NCBI GenBank assembly: GCA_013373205.1
Contig: JABXIG010000013.1
Span: 1 to 64,000 of the forward strand
Length of the DNA: 64,000 nucleotides
From: Methylocystaceae bacterium
GTDB lineage: Bacteria; Pseudomonadota; Alphaproteobacteria; Rhodospirillales; Terasakiellaceae
Direction of reading: 5' to 3'
Positions 53,397-62,175 of the stretch are shown here, in pieces (positions within the stretch are counted from its first letter, which is position 1; every line of letters begins with the position of its first letter). The translations under genes were made by a program, and so were the position numbers. The notes under the pieces were generated by a model. The model was not told the origin of the DNA and did not search any database. It worked only from the letters and a program-made list of their open reading frames with translations.

Positions 53397-54758
53397 ATGT
53401 CCTTTAAACCGAATTCTATTTCCGCACTGGATACCACTTACCACTTGCATCCATATACCAATCTGAAAGCTCATGAGGAAAATGGCCCATTGGTCATAAC
53501 CCGTGGCGAGGGCGTGCGGGTTTTTGACGAAAATGGCAAGGACTATATCGAAGGATTGTCCGGGCTGTGGTGCGCATCTCTTGGGTTTAATGAACCGCGT
53601 CTGGTCAAGGCGGCACAAGAGCAGATGGCAAGTCTGCCTTTCTATCACAGTTTTTCCAGTAAAGTGCCTGACGTTACAGCAAAGCTGTCGCAAAAACTGG
53701 TTGAGATTACACCAGATGGCCTGGACCGTGCGCTTTTCTGTAATTCCGGTTCCGAAGCCAATGACACGGCGATCAAACTTGCCTGGTATTATAATAATGC
53801 CCGTGGCAAACCGGAAAAAAAGAAGATTATCGCCCGCGAAAAAGCTTACCACGGGGTCACGATTGCATCTGGCAGCCTGACGGGATTAGCCTATGCCCAA
53901 AACGGGTTTGACCTGCCGGCAAGTGATCGCATCTTACGGGCAGGCTGTCCGCACTTTTACCGCTATGGCATTGACGGCGAAAGTGAAGAAGAATTCGTCA
54001 CTCGCAAAGCCGAAGAACTGGAATCCCTTATTCTTGCGGAAGGCCCGGACACCATTGCCGCCATGTTTGCGGAACCTATTCAGGGGGCTGGCGGGGTTAT
54101 TATTCCACCAAAAGGCTATTTCCCTAAAATTCAGGCGATCCTGAAAAAATATGATATTTTGTTGGTCGCTGATGAGGTTATCTGTGGGTTCGGTCGTACG
54201 GGGGAAATGTTCGGTTCAACTGCTTTTGAGATTGAACCGGATATGATGACACTGGCGAAACAGCTGTCTTCCGGTTATCTGCCTATATCAGCACTGATGG
54301 TATCAGATACCATCTATCAAACGATTAAAGACCGTAGTGCCGAACTAGGTGTCTTTGGTCACGGCTTGACCTATGGTGGACATCCGGTGCCTTGTGCCGT
54401 TGCCCTTGAAGTGCTGAAAATTTATGAAGATCGCGATATTCTGTCACAGGTTAATGCCGTCAGCCCTTATTTCCAAGAACGTTTGAAATCATATGCTGAC
54501 CATCCTATGGTCGGGGAAGTGCGCACCACAGGCTTGATCGGTGCGATTGAACTGAGCGCAGATAAAGACGCAAAAACACCGTTTGACCCGACTCTTGGCA
54601 TTGGCCCAAGCTTGGTCAAAAAGTGTGAAGAACATGGCTTGATCCTGCGGGCGATGCCTGGAGATTGCATTGCCTTTTGTCCGCCATTGATAAGTGAAGA
54701 ACCCGATTTGGAAGAATTGTTTGCTCGTTTTGATAAAGCCATGGGTGAAATGGAGTAA
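53397..54758 (+). CDS. Class III pyridoxal-phosphate aminotransferase
   Basis: The protein has 453 residues. The PLP-binding motif is LLVADEVICGFGRTGEMFGS, with the Schiff-base Lys in AKQLSSGYLPISA. CNSGSEANDTAIKLAW and YHGVTIASGSLTGL are typical. It belongs to the omega-amino-acid/putrescine or taurine-pyruvate type. The amine donor is unknown. It is followed after 2 nt by a cupin gene, which may act on the same substrate. Confidence 0.9.
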   Translation: MSFKPNSISALDTTYHLHPYTNLKAHEENGPLVITRGEGVRVFDENGKDYIEGLSGLWCASLGFNEPRLVKAAQEQMASLPFYHSFSSKVPDVTAKLSQKLVEITPDGLDRALFCNSGSEANDTAIKLAWYYNNARGKPEKKKIIAREKAYHGVTIASGSLTGLAYAQNGFDLPASDRILRAGCPHFYRYGIDGESEEEFVTRKAEELESLILAEGPDTIAAMFAEPIQGAGGVIIPPKGYFPKIQAILKKYDILLVADEVICGFGRTGEMFGSTAFEIEPDMMTLAKQLSSGYLPISALMVSDTIYQTIKDRSAELGVFGHGLTYGGHPVPCAVALEVLKIYEDRDILSQVNAVSPYFQERLKSYADHPMVGEVRTTGLIGAIELSADKDAKTPFDPTLGIGPSLVKKCEEHGLILRAMPGDCIAFCPPLISEEPDLEELFARFDKAMGEME

Positions 54759-54760
54759 CC

Positions 54761-55240
54761 ATGGATAAGTATGTTATTAAAAAACAAGAAATTGATGAGA
54801 TGGAGGGTCTGCCCAAAACTCATTTTCTCAATGATAACGCTAAACGCATCAATAAATCATTGGGTGACCTGACCGGATTGAAAGGGCTTGGGTTTCATAT
54901 CATTGAAATCCAGCCCGGTTTTGAATCCACGGAATATCATGCCCATCATTATGAAGATGAATGCGCCTATGTGCTGGAAGGCACAGGACAGGTGATGGTC
55001 GGCGAGGATGCTCACGATATTGGACCGGGTGATTTTATCGGATACCGAGCAGGCGGTTTGGCCCACACGATGATCAATACGGGGCAGGACGTTTTAAAAT
55101 GCATCGTCGTTGGTCAACGCCTTGCCCATGATGTTGGGGATTATCCCAAGCTTGGCAAACGCATTTATCGCAATCAGGGAATGGCTTGGGATTTAGTCGA
55201 TCATGAAGATATAAACCACCCCAATGCGGGCAAAAAGTAA
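54761..55240 (+). CDS. Cupin domain protein
   Basis: The protein has 159 residues with a single cupin barrel. The metal-ligand motif is EYHAHHYEDECAYVLEGTGQ, with the second His in AGGLAHTMINTG. Sequence and size resemble cupins involved in ectoine or amino-sugar metabolism, but the substrate is not clear. It lies immediately after the aminotransferase. Confidence 0.85.
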   Translation: MDKYVIKKQEIDEMEGLPKTHFLNDNAKRINKSLGDLTGLKGLGFHIIEIQPGFESTEYHAHHYEDECAYVLEGTGQVMVGEDAHDIGPGDFIGYRAGGLAHTMINTGQDVLKCIVVGQRLAHDVGDYPKLGKRIYRNQGMAWDLVDHEDINHPNAGKK

Positions 55241-55250
55241 TTTCTGGAAA

Positions 55251-55598
55251 TTATTTGCTGCTGATCCAGCTTGTGGCTGCACTTAAGCCTTCTTCCAACA
55301 AACCGGGCAGGGTGGGTACGATAGGTTCCACACCCGGGCCTTCGCCTGTGACCAGCTTACGTTCGATCAAACCAGCTTGTTCAGAGATTAATCTAAGTCC
55401 CAGTGTCCCGGTGGAAGATTTCAAGGTGTGGGCTTCTTTGCGCAACTCGTCCATTTGACCATCAGCCAGTAAATCCTGCATGCGATTAACCCGTGGGGTT
55501 GCATCATCTGCCAGATCAACCAATAGCGTTTCAACAAGCTCGCTACCAACTTGTTCAACCAGTTCATTTAGGGTGTCTTCACAAAGAATATCTGACAT
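55251..55598 (-). CDS. Histidine phosphotransfer (HPt) domain protein
   Basis: The protein has 115 residues and is one HPt domain. The phosphorylated His is in KEAHTLKSSTGTLGL. It can pass phosphate between receiver domains of hybrid kinases and response regulators. It lies downstream of the divL-containing run, separated by a 55-nt gap, so cotranscription is uncertain. Confidence 0.88.
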   Translation of the reverse strand: MSDILCEDTLNELVEQVGSELVETLLVDLADDATPRVNRMQDLLADGQMDELRKEAHTLKSSTGTLGLRLISEQAGLIERKLVTGEGPGVEPIVPTLPGLLEEGLSAATSWISSK

Positions 55599-55653
55599 TT
55601 CGCCTGCCTATCGCTTCATTATTGTACACTAATAATATGAAGCATATAGGCCT

Positions 55654-56088
55654 TTAATGCAATGTTGGGTTTTCATTATTTTCTTGGTGACCCGGTGTAC
55701 GATCAAGGGCGGGCATTTTGATCTCAATAAAGGCGGTTGCCTGTTTATCCGGTTCAATATCATCCAGATGCAGGATGATGGCCCGACCAATTTGTAAGGA
55801 TGCAGCGATCGCCCATTCAAGTTGTGCCAAGGCTTTAACGTCACCATGGGCTTGGGCTTCAGGCAGAATACGATGTTGAAGAAACTGTGCGACACCGGCA
55901 AAACCACGCGAGGCAACCTGTGCACGGCTGGCGAGCAGATTAAAACGACTGCTTTCGTCCAATTGTGCAGCGGCTTGGGATAATTCTGCCATCATGGCGG
56001 TGACGGTCACATCACTTTTATCTGTTTTGGCTGCGACAAAGCGCAAGAAGCCTGCATAAAATTTGTAATCTTCAGAAATTTTAGTCAT
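55654..56088 (-). CDS. Unrecognised helical protein downstream of divL
   Basis: From ATG 56088 (MTKISEDYKFYAGF) the protein has 144 residues, with an all-helical look (AELSQAAAQLDESSRF, ALAQLEWAIAASLQIGRAI). Its start overlaps the stop of the preceding gene, so the two are coupled. The family is not recognised. The longer frame to 56148 lies inside the neighbouring gene. It may form a complex with the acidic protein. Confidence 0.72.
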   Translation of the reverse strand: MTKISEDYKFYAGFLRFVAAKTDKSDVTVTAMMAELSQAAAQLDESSRFNLLASRAQVASRGFAGVAQFLQHRILPEAQAHGDVKALAQLEWAIAASLQIGRAIILHLDDIEPDKQATAFIEIKMPALDRTPGHQENNENPTLH

Positions 56089-56479
56089 CGTCAAAATCGT
56101 CTTCTTCTTCTTCAAATTCAGAACCAGGCAACATGTTGGGAAGGTCAAGCCAGTGCCAATGGCGGTAGACCTTATCGCAGGCCTCGTTCAATTGTTCCAG
56201 CAGGTTTTCATCCTCACCGCAAATGATGTAACTGTCGCCTTCATCATTTTCCACGGCACAAGCGAGCAAACTTTCCATGCCCATCGGTCCTTTTTCCACT
56301 TGGATCAGGGTAAATACCTCTTCATCATCGCTATAGCCGCTGCCCTCAATATTGACGATCAAAATGTATTTATCGACTTCAAACTGGTCGGCAACGTCTT
56401 CGCCTTCGCGATCAATAATGATATTACGGATTTCGGCTAGTTTTTCCGCGATTTGGTCGATCTGTTGATTTTTAGTCAT
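56081..56479 (-). CDS. Acidic small protein downstream of divL
   Basis: The protein has 132 residues and is strongly acidic, with a C-terminal tail FEEEEDDFDDD. The middle (KYILIVNIEGSGYSDDEEVF, GMESLLACAVENDEGDS) suggests a small alpha/beta fold. I do not recognise it. It follows divL by 12 nt and overlaps the next gene, so it is likely cotranscribed and may be linked to cell-cycle signalling, an inference only. Confidence 0.7.
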   Translation of the reverse strand: MTKNQQIDQIAEKLAEIRNIIIDREGEDVADQFEVDKYILIVNIEGSGYSDDEEVFTLIQVEKGPMGMESLLACAVENDEGDSYIICGEDENLLEQLNEACDKVYRHWHWLDLPNMLPGSEFEEEEDDFDDD

Positions 56480-56491
56480 GTCTTGTCCTTA

Positions 56492-58783
56492 TCACGTCGA
56501 AACAGGTAAACGACACGTCACCACTGTCCCTTTTTGCGGTATGGAGTCCAGTGTGACTGTTCCGTTGTGCAATTCAATAAAGCGTTTCACCAATGTTAGC
56601 CCCAGTCCGGCCCCGCCTTCACCTGTTCCGTGGGTTTCACCACGTACAAAACTTCCAAAGATGCGATCCTGTTCGGCCCGGTCAATTCCTTTGCCCGTAT
56701 CCCCGACACTCAGGATCAACTGGTCATTTTCACGCAGGGCCGTTACGGTCACACTACCGCCCGGGGGGGTATAGCGAATGGCGTTGCTCAGCAAGTTAAA
56801 CATGACTTGTTTCAAGCGTTTTTCATCTGCAGTGATCCAGCCGATATCCTGTGGACATTCAAATTCCAGTGACAGGCGCCCGCGCTTGGCACTTTCTTTG
56901 ACCAGCCCCATGACACTGACCAGCATGGCCTGAATGTCGATATTATCCAGTTCCAACGTGACTTGTCCGGCTTCAATGGTTGCCAGATCAAGGATATCTG
57001 CAACAAGAGTGCTAAGTTGTTGGGCGCTTTGATGGATGCCTTGGGCATATTCCATCTGGCGTTTGTTGAGCTCGCCAAAATATTGCTCGCACAATAAATC
57101 GGCGAAACCGACCAATGTGGTCAGGGGTGTTCTGATTTCATAAGACACATTGGCGATAAATTCAGATTTTAACAGGTCGGCTTCATGTTGTGCGTCAGAT
57201 CGTTCGCGCAAGGCCTGTTCCACAACCGCACTGTCAGTCACATCCAGATAGGATAAAAGCGATCCGCCATCGGGTAAGGGCACAGAGGCATATTCCAGAA
57301 TGCTGCCGTCACTTCTGACCAGACGTTGGGAATTGGGTTCACGCATCATAATACGGGCGACCAATTGTTCTTTAAAGACAGGCCAGTTTTCCACCCCGTC
57401 ATAAAAATCACGACATTCTTCCACCACATCGGTGATGTGGGGGGAACTCATCAAAAATTCCGGGCTGAGGTGCCAGATATTTGAAAAAGCCGGGTTGGAC
57501 AAGCGCACCTTGCCGTCCGGGCCAAACACCACCACGCCTTCAAACAGGTTGTCCAGTGTTTCACGCTGTACGGCGGATAAGGCTTTGTTGGAACTTTCAA
57601 GAGCTAGCGTGTCGCTGACATCTTCAAAACTCATGACCAGACCGCTGACGGGATGAGGGCTGACAATGGCGCGCAGGGTCGAATTATCCGGCAAATGCAG
57701 GCTATTTTCCTGCGGGTGGCTGAGTTCGACAAACAACGCTAGCTGTTCCTGACGGAAGGCTTTGAAATTGGCATATTCAGGTAATTTACGTGTTTCACGT
57801 AAACGGTCCAGAATTTCTCCATAGGATGGTTTTTGGTCGAGCCAGCTTTTATCCAGCCCCCATAGTCTTGCATATGCCGTGTTGTAAAAACTCAGGCGGG
57901 TATCCCCGCTAAAGATAGCAATGGCAGTAACGAGATTTTCAAGGGCAGCACGCAGCAAAGCCTCGCCGCGTTGGGCATGTTCCACCATGGCTTCTGCGTT
58001 GCTTATATCGTCGGCCAGCCCGATAAACCCTTCCCCGCCGGGCAGTGGAATTTCAGCGACTTCAAACAGACGGGCGGCTTGACCCATCGGCAGGCTCAAA
58101 CGCTCGCGCACTTCGCGTCCTGCTTCCATGGCGCGCACAGCAATCATCTGGGTATGGTCCCCATCGGGGGCTGCTGCGTTTTTATAGACAATATGACCGC
58201 CTGCATCGCGCATCCAGATCGGTAAAGGCAGACTATCCAAAACAGAAATCAGGCGATTGCGTTCATGGGTCATGGCTTGCAGTGACTTTGCCATAGGTCC
58301 ATTGGCAACGACGGCTTCATTGGCCAGACGCATCCATAAAAGATCAACCAATGGCGTGCCATCTTCACTTAAAACCCGTTGCCCCACAGCTTGAACAACC
58401 CGATCATCCCCGCCCTGTAAAGGCAGGATCAGATCAAAGCTTAAGCCTTCGCGATGAAGCTGGCTGACGGCCCCATCCAATGTGCGCCCTGCATCATCGT
58501 CAAAACAGTGCAGGATATCGCCGTAGCGTGATTGCGTCCCCTTAGGCAGATCCAGCATAACGGCCATACGCGCCGAACAGTTTTCCACCCCATTGACCAC
58601 ATTCCAGCGATATAGCCCATCGGGCATACCAACCAGAACTTCCTGTAACTGGATGATCTGCTGGCCCAGTTGGTCCTGTTGATTTTTTAGGGTTTTTTCT
58701 TTTCGCCATTGCCAGATACCCCAAGGCACTGCCAAAAGCGCCATCGCCACCAGCCCCAGAAAAAATGCGCCCACAGATGTCAT
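56492..58783 (-). CDS. divL: DivL-type PAS pseudokinase (Tyr at phospho-acceptor)
   Basis: The protein has 763 residues from ATG 58783 (an in-frame TTG 63 nt upstream is possible). An N-terminal helix (about 3-27) is followed by about four PAS repeats (LPLPIWMRDAGG, TAIAIFSGDTRLSFYN, GVVVFGPDGKVRLSNPAFSN). In the HisKA motif NVSYEIRTPLTTLVGFADLL the normally phosphorylated His is Tyr. Tyr at this position is the hallmark of DivL, the essential regulator that controls CckA and so CtrA. HATPase_c motifs (NLLSNAIRYTPPG, DTGKGID, GAGLGLTLVKRFI) are intact. Length and layout also match DivL. Confidence 0.87.
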   Translation of the reverse strand: MTSVGAFFLGLVAMALLAVPWGIWQWRKEKTLKNQQDQLGQQIIQLQEVLVGMPDGLYRWNVVNGVENCSARMAVMLDLPKGTQSRYGDILHCFDDDAGRTLDGAVSQLHREGLSFDLILPLQGGDDRVVQAVGQRVLSEDGTPLVDLLWMRLANEAVVANGPMAKSLQAMTHERNRLISVLDSLPLPIWMRDAGGHIVYKNAAAPDGDHTQMIAVRAMEAGREVRERLSLPMGQAARLFEVAEIPLPGGEGFIGLADDISNAEAMVEHAQRGEALLRAALENLVTAIAIFSGDTRLSFYNTAYARLWGLDKSWLDQKPSYGEILDRLRETRKLPEYANFKAFRQEQLALFVELSHPQENSLHLPDNSTLRAIVSPHPVSGLVMSFEDVSDTLALESSNKALSAVQRETLDNLFEGVVVFGPDGKVRLSNPAFSNIWHLSPEFLMSSPHITDVVEECRDFYDGVENWPVFKEQLVARIMMREPNSQRLVRSDGSILEYASVPLPDGGSLLSYLDVTDSAVVEQALRERSDAQHEADLLKSEFIANVSYEIRTPLTTLVGFADLLCEQYFGELNKRQMEYAQGIHQSAQQLSTLVADILDLATIEAGQVTLELDNIDIQAMLVSVMGLVKESAKRGRLSLEFECPQDIGWITADEKRLKQVMFNLLSNAIRYTPPGGSVTVTALRENDQLILSVGDTGKGIDRAEQDRIFGSFVRGETHGTGEGGAGLGLTLVKRFIELHNGTVTLDSIPQKGTVVTCRLPVST

Positions 58784-59097
58784 TAAAAACCAATAGAGAA
58801 GAGAGAAAACAAAAACGATTCTACGCAGTTTAGACGTATCGCACAACCGTTAGAATTTAGGCAGCTTTTTTTTCAGAGAAAGGCCTGTTTTAATTTCTTT
58901 TGAAACTATTTTCTTGCGGTTTTGTAGAATGTTTCTAATATAAAATGAACAATGTCATTAAAAGAAAGTCACGCGCGTGTATCTAACCATTGCACAACGT
59001 CTATCCAAAGGTCAAAGGGGGATTGCCGCTGCACCACCTAAATGATCGGTTTTACGTAACATTTTAAAACTGATTATATTTATGTGGAGAACACTAA

Positions 59098-60174
59098 ATG
59101 ACTGACTTATTCGACAATCCGATGGGCTTGGACGGCTTTGAATTCGTGGAATTTGCAAGCCCTGAAAGCAATGTGATTGAACCTGTCTTTGAAATGATGG
59201 GGTTTAGCAAAGTTGCGACACATCGTTCCAAAAATGTGGACCTTTATCGCCAAGGCGATATCAATTTTATCCTAAACAAAGAACCGAAAAGCCATGCCGC
59301 CTATTTTGCAGAAGAACATGGCCCTGCGCCTTGTGGCTTGGCTTTTCGGGTGAAGGATTCTCATAAAGCCTATAACCGGGCCATAGAACTTGGCGCACAA
59401 CCGATTGACATCCCGGCAGGTCCGATGGAATTAAAACTGCCTGCGATCAAGGGGATCGGCGGGGCACCCGTTTACCTGATTGATCGTTATGAAGATGGCA
59501 ATTCGATTTATGACATTGATTTTGAATTTATCGAGGGGGTGGATCGTCATCCCGAAGGATGTGGCTTTTACGTCATCGACCATTTGACTCATAATGTCTA
59601 TCGCGGACGTATGGAATTCTGGGCCAACTATTATGAGAAGCTCTTTAACTTCAAAGAAATTCGTTATTTCGATATCAAGGGTGAATATACCCGATTGAAA
59701 TCCAAAGCCATGACGGCACCAGATGGTAAAATCCGCATTCCTTTGAACGAAGAAGCAACAGGCGGGACAGGCCAGATCGAAGAATATCTCATGGCCTTTA
59801 ACGGGGAAGGTATCCAGCATATCGCCTTATTGTGTGATGACTTGATTGCGTGCTGGGACAAGTTAAAAGAACGTGGTGTTCCTTTTATGACGGCGCCACC
59901 TGATACCTATTATGCCATGTTGGACGAACGTCTGCCCGGCCATGGGGAACCTGTGGAAGAATTAAAAACCCGCGGGATTTTGCTAGATGGGTCTACTGAA
60001 AAAGGCGATCCACGTCTTTTGTTGCAGATTTTTTCCAACACCTTGATGGGGCCTGTCTTTTTTGAATTTATCCAGCGCAAAAAAGACGAAGGTTTTGGCG
60101 AGGGTAATTTTAAGGCTCTGTTTGAATCGATTGAACGTGACCAGCTTGATCGTGGTGTTATCGGGCAAGATTAA
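59098..60174 (+). CDS. hppD: 4-hydroxyphenylpyruvate dioxygenase
   Basis: This iron enzyme makes homogentisate from 4-hydroxyphenylpyruvate in tyrosine breakdown. The protein has 358 residues. Two vicinal-oxygen-chelate domains are seen. The iron ligands are the His in [12 protein letters not shown], the His in [12 protein letters not shown], and the Glu in [19 protein letters not shown], where [12 protein letters not shown] is diagnostic. GGAGA precedes the ATG. No homogentisate dioxygenase gene is in view. The 250 nt upstream holds no other gene I can support. Confidence 0.95.
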   Translation: MTDLFDNPMGLDGFEFVEFASPESNVIEPVFEMMGFSKVATHRSKNVDLYRQGDINFILNKEPKSHAAYFAEEHGPAPCGLAFRVKDSHKAYNRAIELGAQPIDIPAGPMELKLPAIKGIGGAPVYLIDRYEDGNSIYDIDFEFIEGVDRHPEGCGFYVIDHLTHNVYRGRMEFWANYYEKLFNFKEIRYFDIKGEYTRLKSKAMTAPDGKIRIPLNEEATGGTGQIEEYLMAFNGEGIQHIALLCDDLIACWDKLKERGVPFMTAPPDTYYAMLDERLPGHGEPVEELKTRGILLDGSTEKGDPRLLLQIFSNTLMGPVFFEFIQRKKDEGFGEGNFKALFESIERDQLDRGVIGQD

Positions 60175-60235
60175 AGTCAGCGGCGGGGATATATACAAAG
60201 GTGAATTTCCCCGCCACTTGAAATATTTTGATTTA

Positions 60236-61159
60236 TCAGGATGCCTTATCGTTGCGCCCATGTGCTGATGTGAAATCGATATCGGGTCCTACGGGGACGA
60301 TGCCTGTTGGATTGATGGTTTTGTGGCTCGCGTAATAATGGGTTTTGATGTGGTCCATATTGACGGTGTCGGCCACGCCATCGATTTGGTAGAGTTCGCG
60401 CAGATACCCCCAGATATGCGGGTAATCCACAATACGTTTTTTATTGCATTTGAAATGCCCGACATAGACCGCATCAAAACGCACAAGGGTGGTAAATAGA
60501 CGCCAGTCTGCTTCGGTGATTTGCTCTCCTGTGAGGTAACGACTTTTTGATAAAATTTCATCAACTTGGTCAAGGGCATCAAACAGGCTTTTATAAGCCT
60601 CTTCATAGGCTGATTGGGTTGTCGCAAAACCGGTTTTATAGACGCCATTGTTGATGTTCGGATAGACGAAGTCGTTGATCTCATCGATCTTGTCACGCAA
60701 ATGTTTTGGATAATAATCTGTAGCGCGTTCCCCAAAGGCAGAATTGAACATGCGGATAATCTCTGCACTTTCATTACTGACAATTGTCTCTGTCTTTTTA
60801 TCCCATAGGACGGGGACCGTGACGCGGGTTGTAATTTTGTCATCAACCGATTGATAAAGCGTATAAAGGGGTTGTCCATCGGGCAGGATCCAGCCTTTAT
60901 CTGCCATCAGGGGATCAACCACAACCACGTCGATATGATCTTCCAATCCTTTAAGTTTGCGAAAAATCAGGGTACGGTGCGCCCAAGGGCATGCATAGGA
61001 AACATAAAGACGGTAGCGGCCCTTCTCTGGGGGGAACGGGCTGTCTTTGTCATCGGAAATCCAGTTGCGAAACTGACTTTCCTGACGTTTAAACTTTCCA
61101 CCTGTGCTTTTGGTATCATACCATTGATCCGTCCAGACACCATCTACCAGTAATCCCAT
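60236..61159 (-). CDS. Glutathione S-transferase / glutathionyl-hydroquinone reductase-like protein
   Basis: The protein has 307 residues from ATG 61159 (MGLLVDGVWTDQWYDTKST). The redox Cys is in YVSYACPWAHRTLIFRKLK, the hallmark of the GHR/YqjG class, and VPVLWDKKTETIVSNESAEI is the GSH-binding loop. It reduces glutathionyl-hydroquinones and probably repairs quinone adducts. The frame continues upstream to 61513, but that part is antisense to the LysR gene. It is divergent from the LysR regulator, its likely controller. Confidence 0.9.
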   Translation of the reverse strand: MGLLVDGVWTDQWYDTKSTGGKFKRQESQFRNWISDDKDSPFPPEKGRYRLYVSYACPWAHRTLIFRKLKGLEDHIDVVVVDPLMADKGWILPDGQPLYTLYQSVDDKITTRVTVPVLWDKKTETIVSNESAEIIRMFNSAFGERATDYYPKHLRDKIDEINDFVYPNINNGVYKTGFATTQSAYEEAYKSLFDALDQVDEILSKSRYLTGEQITEADWRLFTTLVRFDAVYVGHFKCNKKRIVDYPHIWGYLRELYQIDGVADTVNMDHIKTHYYASHKTINPTGIVPVGPDIDFTSAHGRNDKAS

Positions 61160-61265
61160 GTCATAAGCCTTTCTTTTTTGCAATTTTTCGATGATGAAGG
61201 GTGCACTGTTTTCCTTACAATGATAATATCGCAATACTGAAAATAATTGTTTCGTGAGGCGAACA

Positions 61266-62174
61266 GTGAATAATCTGACAGGGATGATGGTTTTTGCCCA
61301 GGTGGTGCAATCGGGCAGCTTTTCAAAGGCGGCAGATGCGTTGGGGATGTCGAAATCTTCGGTAAGTAAAAAAGTCACCTTTCTTGAAGACCGTTTAGGT
61401 GTTCGTTTGCTAAATCGCACCACCCGAAAACTCAGCCTGACAGAGGTCGGGCAGGTGTTTTTTGAACGGTGCGAACGGATTATGAGCGAGGCCGAAGAAG
61501 CAGAACTTGCCATTACCCGTTTACAGGAAGAACCACGCGGTCATTTAAAAATCAGCGCCCCCATGAGCTTTGGGATCGAACATATGGGCAAACCTTTGGC
61601 GACTTTTATGGCGCAATATGACGAATTGACGGTAGATGTGTCTTTAAATGATCGTTTTGTTGATATCGTCGATGAAGGTTTTGATATGGCGATCCGCATT
61701 GGTCGCCTTGCTGATTCATCCCTGATTGCCAAAAAAATTGGAGCCTCGCGTCATATGACCGTTGCGGCGCCTTCTTATCTGAAGGAAAAAGGCACACCCG
61801 TTCATCCGTTGGAATTGGAAGACCATCAATGTCTGACCTATAGCCTGTCACGGAATGCAGGTTATTGGGCATATCGCGATGAGGGACAGACCATTAATGT
61901 GAAACTACCACATTTCGTTAAGGTTAATAATGGGGATTTGGCGCGCGATATGGCGGTTGCTGGGGCGGGGATCGTGCAATCCCCCGCTTTTATTGTGGGG
62001 TCCGATGTGGCAAAGGGGGATTTGTCTTTAATTTTGGAAGGCTATGAACCTGAACCGATTAATATTTATGCGGTTTATCCCCATAACCGTCATCTGTCTG
62101 CTAAGGTGCGCTTGTTTGTGGATTTCCTGAAAGGCTGGTTTGATAAATGCCCGTCCTGGGATATGAAGTTGTAA
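61266..62174 (+). CDS. LysR family transcriptional regulator
   Basis: The protein has 302 residues. I place the start at the GTG at 61266, which gives the family-typical MNNLTGMMVFAQVVQSGSFS and has GAGG upstream; the GTG at 61254 is an alternative. The helix-turn-helix is SFSKAADALGMSKSSVSKKV. The C-terminal effector-binding domain (from about 90) carries LKISAPMSFGIEHMGKPLAT. It is divergent from the GHR-like gene, 106 nt apart, and probably regulates it with a quinone or disulfide signal. Confidence 0.9.
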   Translation: MNNLTGMMVFAQVVQSGSFSKAADALGMSKSSVSKKVTFLEDRLGVRLLNRTTRKLSLTEVGQVFFERCERIMSEAEEAELAITRLQEEPRGHLKISAPMSFGIEHMGKPLATFMAQYDELTVDVSLNDRFVDIVDEGFDMAIRIGRLADSSLIAKKIGASRHMTVAAPSYLKEKGTPVHPLELEDHQCLTYSLSRNAGYWAYRDEGQTINVKLPHFVKVNNGDLARDMAVAGAGIVQSPAFIVGSDVAKGDLSLILEGYEPEPINIYAVYPHNRHLSAKVRLFVDFLKGWFDKCPSWDMKL

Positions 62175-62175
62175 G

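Noticed and set aside
61160-61513. N-terminal extension of the GHR-like gene
   Set aside because: It is antisense to the LysR gene and has no family counterpart. MGLLVDGVW at 61159 is the normal start.
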